The position numbers and the translations under genes were made by a program. A stretch of DNA of 64,000 bases. It comes from Ferroplasma acidarmanus Fer1. Its GTDB lineage: Archaea; Thermoplasmatota; Thermoplasmata; Thermoplasmatales; Thermoplasmataceae. Positions 61,583-64,000 of this stretch are shown one piece after another. Location of the stretch: contig NC_021592.1 of the NCBI RefSeq assembly GCF_000152265.2, positions 930,001 to 994,000 of the forward strand, given 5' to 3'. Each line of letters opens with the position of its first letter. The first letter of the stretch is position 1. The notes beneath the pieces were generated by a model. The model was given only the letters and a program-made list of their open reading frames with translations. It had not been told where the DNA came from and made no database searches.

Positions 61583-61780
61583 GGCAAACGCATTAAACTA
61601 AATTCCATTCAATGGACCTCATTGTGATAGTGTACATGAATTTGAATCGCTGTAATTTCGAAAAGTCATGTAAAACTCTAATCTACCTTTGCGTTAATAA
61701 ATGGTAAAAGCCATCAATATATAGTAAAAATTTAAAGTTTCCGTGAAAATATTAATAATGTAAAAGCTAATCCCAAGTAT

Positions 61781-63736
61781 ATGGTTACAGTATCAATTGA
61801 TATAGGTGGGACTTTCACTGATATTATTGTAATAGATGAAGAAATACACTATTATAAAGTTCCAACAACGCCTGCCAATCCTGAACAGGCTGTCATGGAC
61901 GGATTAAGTAAATACCTTAATAAAAATATTGATGAGTTTGTGCATGCAACAACAATCGCTACAAATTCACTGCTGGGGCAGTATGGCCTTGAATTGCCAA
62001 AAACCGCCCTTCTGACCACAAAGGGTTTTAAGGATGTAATAGAAATAGGAAGGCAGAACAGGCCTGAACTTTATAATCTTGATTTTCACAGGCCCAGATC
62101 ACTTATACCATCAAAATTGCGCTATGAGTTAGATGAACGTACTGATGTTAATGGGCATATACTTAAAAAGGTTGAAACATCTGATCTTGAATCCATAAGG
62201 GCATCTATGGCTAAAAATAATGTAAAATCCCTTGCAATATGCTTTTTGCATTCCTATTTAAGGCCTGAAAATGAAATGAATATTAAGAATTATTTATCAA
62301 AATACTTTGATAATATTTCCATATCATACGATGTTTCACCGGAACCCAGGGAATATGAAAGGACATCAACTACGGTTGTTAATGCTGTCCTTATGCCTGT
62401 GGTTTCGGGCTATCTCAAAAGATTGAAGTCTGTACTGGATAAATTCGGTTCGCCGGAAATAAATATGATGTCCAATGCAGGAGGCCTGGTTTCCGTTGAT
62501 GAAGTTATTAAAAAGCCGGTCAATATAATAGAATCAGGGCCAGCAGCAGGGGTAATTGCAGCCAGTGAATTTGCAAGCATTCTTGGCATTGACCATGTAA
62601 TAAGTTTTGATATGGGTGGAACAACATCAAAGGCAGGTACGGTTATTAACTATAATGTGGACATCACCGCAGAATATGAGGTTGGCGGATCTTCACACCA
62701 TGGGCGTATAGTGAAAGGATCCGGCTATCCTGTGAGGTTCCCATTTATAGACCTTTCAGAAGTGTCATCAGGCGGTGGCACAGTTATATGGAAAGATAAA
62801 ACAGGTGCACTTAATATAGGGCCTATGAGCGCAGGGTCTGAACCGGGGCCTGTTGCATATAACAGGGGTGGAAAAGAGCCTACACTTACAGATTCAAACC
62901 TTGTCATGGGCATTATAAATGATAAAATGTCTGGTTCTGACAAAATATTAAGGAAAGACCTGGCTTTAAAAGCACTCCAGAAGCTGGGCGATCCATATGA
63001 AGTGGCCGAATCAGCCATTAAGCTGGCAAACCTTGAAATGGCCAGGGCCATAAGGCTTGTTACTGTTGAAAGGGGGCTTGACCCTACTGAATTTACATTA
63101 TTTGGCTTTGGCGGGGCAGGGCCGCAGGTTACCATGCCTGTTGCTGATGAGCTCGGAATAAAAAATGTAATAATACCTCCAGAACCTGGAGTATTCAGTG
63201 CTCTCGGGCTAATGCTTGCAGATATAAAATACGAAGCCAGAATGTCATATCCCGAGGATCTGAAAGCCGGATTCAATGAACTGGAACAGAGGCTTACGTA
63301 CCAGGTAAAAAATCCTGAATTTATAAAATATGCCGATTGCAGGTACGTTGGGCAGGGGTCAGAGCTTACAATACCTGTTGAAATAGTAGACAGGGATGAG
63401 ATCATAAAATCCTTTACTGATACCCATAACAGGACTTTTGGCTTTACACTGGATCGCCCGGTTGAAATACTTACTATCAGGGTTTTTGCAATAAAGAAAA
63501 GGGTAAAACCTGATATGCATAGTGTAAAAAACAAGGAACTGGCTCCACAGAAGAGAAATGTATACATAAATGGCAAATGGGAAAATGTTGAGGTTTACCA
63601 GCGGAATTCATTGCCAGTAAAGAAGGAGATAAAAGGGCCATCTGTAATTGAAGAAGATGGGTCAAGCACCTTTGTTCCGCCTGGATGGACAATATTCCGC
63701 GGAGAAAATGATGAATTGAGGGCGGTGAGATTATGA
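61781..63736 (+). CDS. hyuA: Hydantoinase/oxoprolinase subunit A
   Basis: ATP-dependent amidohydrolase subunit (651 aa) of the N-methylhydantoinase/5-oxoprolinase/acetone carboxylase group. Actin-like ATPase motifs: [16 protein letters not shown] at the N-terminus, [14 protein letters not shown], and [15 protein letters not shown]. Also [31 protein letters not shown] and LFGFGGAGP. Substrate cannot be told from sequence. Overlaps hyuB by 4 nt (ATGA). It begins 198 nt after the accessory cassette. Confidence 0.93.
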   Translation: MVTVSIDIGGTFTDIIVIDEEIHYYKVPTTPANPEQAVMDGLSKYLNKNIDEFVHATTIATNSLLGQYGLELPKTALLTTKGFKDVIEIGRQNRPELYNLDFHRPRSLIPSKLRYELDERTDVNGHILKKVETSDLESIRASMAKNNVKSLAICFLHSYLRPENEMNIKNYLSKYFDNISISYDVSPEPREYERTSTTVVNAVLMPVVSGYLKRLKSVLDKFGSPEINMMSNAGGLVSVDEVIKKPVNIIESGPAAGVIAASEFASILGIDHVISFDMGGTTSKAGTVINYNVDITAEYEVGGSSHHGRIVKGSGYPVRFPFIDLSEVSSGGGTVIWKDKTGALNIGPMSAGSEPGPVAYNRGGKEPTLTDSNLVMGIINDKMSGSDKILRKDLALKALQKLGDPYEVAESAIKLANLEMARAIRLVTVERGLDPTEFTLFGFGGAGPQVTMPVADELGIKNVIIPPEPGVFSALGLMLADIKYEARMSYPEDLKAGFNELEQRLTYQVKNPEFIKYADCRYVGQGSELTIPVEIVDRDEIIKSFTDTHNRTFGFTLDRPVEILTIRVFAIKKRVKPDMHSVKNKELAPQKRNVYINGKWENVEVYQRNSLPVKKEIKGPSVIEEDGSSTFVPPGWTIFRGENDELRAVRL

Positions 63737-64000
63737 CTGATTGGGAAATAGTTGGAAAGGCTACACAGTTTATAGCAGAGGAAATGGGAGTTGCGTTAAA
63801 GAGATCGGCCATATCGCCTAACATAAGGGAAAGAATGGACCACAGCTGTGCAGTGCTTGATTCAGAAGGGCGCATAATAGCACAGGCAGAACACATACCT
63901 GTACATCTAGGATCATTTAAAATCGGTTCAAGAAATATTATAAATTATATGAGGGAAAAGAAAATTACATTGAAAGAAAATGAAATGCTCATAACAAACG
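63733..64000 (+). CDS. hyuB: Hydantoinase/oxoprolinase subunit B (N-terminal part, cut by window edge)
   Basis: First 89 residues: [60 protein letters not shown]. These are the conserved HyuB start with the RxDxS-type block. Coupled to hyuA by a 4-nt overlap; the two subunits work together. The rest lies beyond the window. Confidence 0.93.
   Translation, partial: MTDWEIVGKATQFIAEEMGVALKRSAISPNIRERMDHSCAVLDSEGRIIAQAEHIPVHLGSFKIGSRNIINYMREKKITLKENEMLITN

Noticed and set aside
62725-63576. 283-codon reverse frame inside hyuA
   Set aside because: Antisense shadow with no family pattern; hyuA on the other strand is unmistakable.

Overview
The window is a stretch of chromosome from an A+T-rich acidophilic archaeon of the order Thermoplasmatales, most like Ferroplasma or Acidiplasma. 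This placement rests on gene content: an A-type ATP synthase, a lone 23S rRNA gene with no 16S or 5S beside it, isopentenyl phosphate kinase next to type 2 IPP isomerase, CDP-archaeol synthase, class I lysyl-tRNA synthetase, archaeal NAC, a ZPR1-like zinc protein, a zinc-type ferredoxin, an Orc1/Cdc6 initiator, and many start codons placed about 25 nt after a TATA box (leaderless style). I could not run a database search, so the genus is an inference.

Layout. 1-8.1 kb is transcribed leftwards: the start of an A-ATPase operon (K-E-C), an ABC exporter, an isoprenoid operon (IPK, Idi2, ZPR1), tRNA-Ala and gcvT. Around gcvT lie three origin-recognition-box-like sites and a very A+T-rich block. 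From 8.4 kb genes run rightwards: tRNA-Phe, a leuACDB operon preceded by a tiny leucine-rich ORF, a sulfide:quinone oxidoreductase with its DUF1641 partner, and tRNA-Gln followed after 2 nt by a ubiquitin-like sulfur carrier. 15-29 kb holds cca, nac, glnA, valS, argGH, a zinc ferredoxin, purM, and a peroxiredoxin/AhpD-like pair with a small regulator. The 23S rRNA gene is at 29.8-32.75 kb with a clear processing stem. 33-41.8 kb carries mrp, ribokinase, HIT, a GfcR-like PRTase, lysK, cdc6 and, convergent to cdc6, a three-gene unit ending in a degenerate family-B DNA polymerase. 42-46 kb has an MFS transporter, an MDR dehydrogenase, prs and DUF99. 46-51 kb is a mobile-element-scarred zone (one intact IS with target duplication, one decayed copy, a solo IS200/IS605-like end) around a gluconolactonase and a Rieske-EtfBA pair. 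51.5-58.6 kb is housekeeping (nob1, E1-like, map, tmk, XRE-CBS regulator, carS, pth2, DUF763). 59-61.6 kb is an accessory cassette, and the window ends in hyuAB.

Most interesting point: the 59.0-61.6 kb cassette looks like a circular-bacteriocin-type system in an archaeon. A 157-aa precursor ends in a Gly/Ala-rich hydrophobic segment resembling enterocin AS-48-like circular peptides. It is followed by a membrane M48 metallopeptidase and by a protein that seems to fuse an RDD domain to a SpoIIM/DUF95-like domain, the family that accompanies circular bacteriocins. Other points worth a look are the candidate replication origin at 6.3-7.7 kb, the leucine-rich mini-ORF before leuA, the tRNA-Gln/sulfur-carrier pair, and the inactivated-looking polymerase operon beside cdc6.
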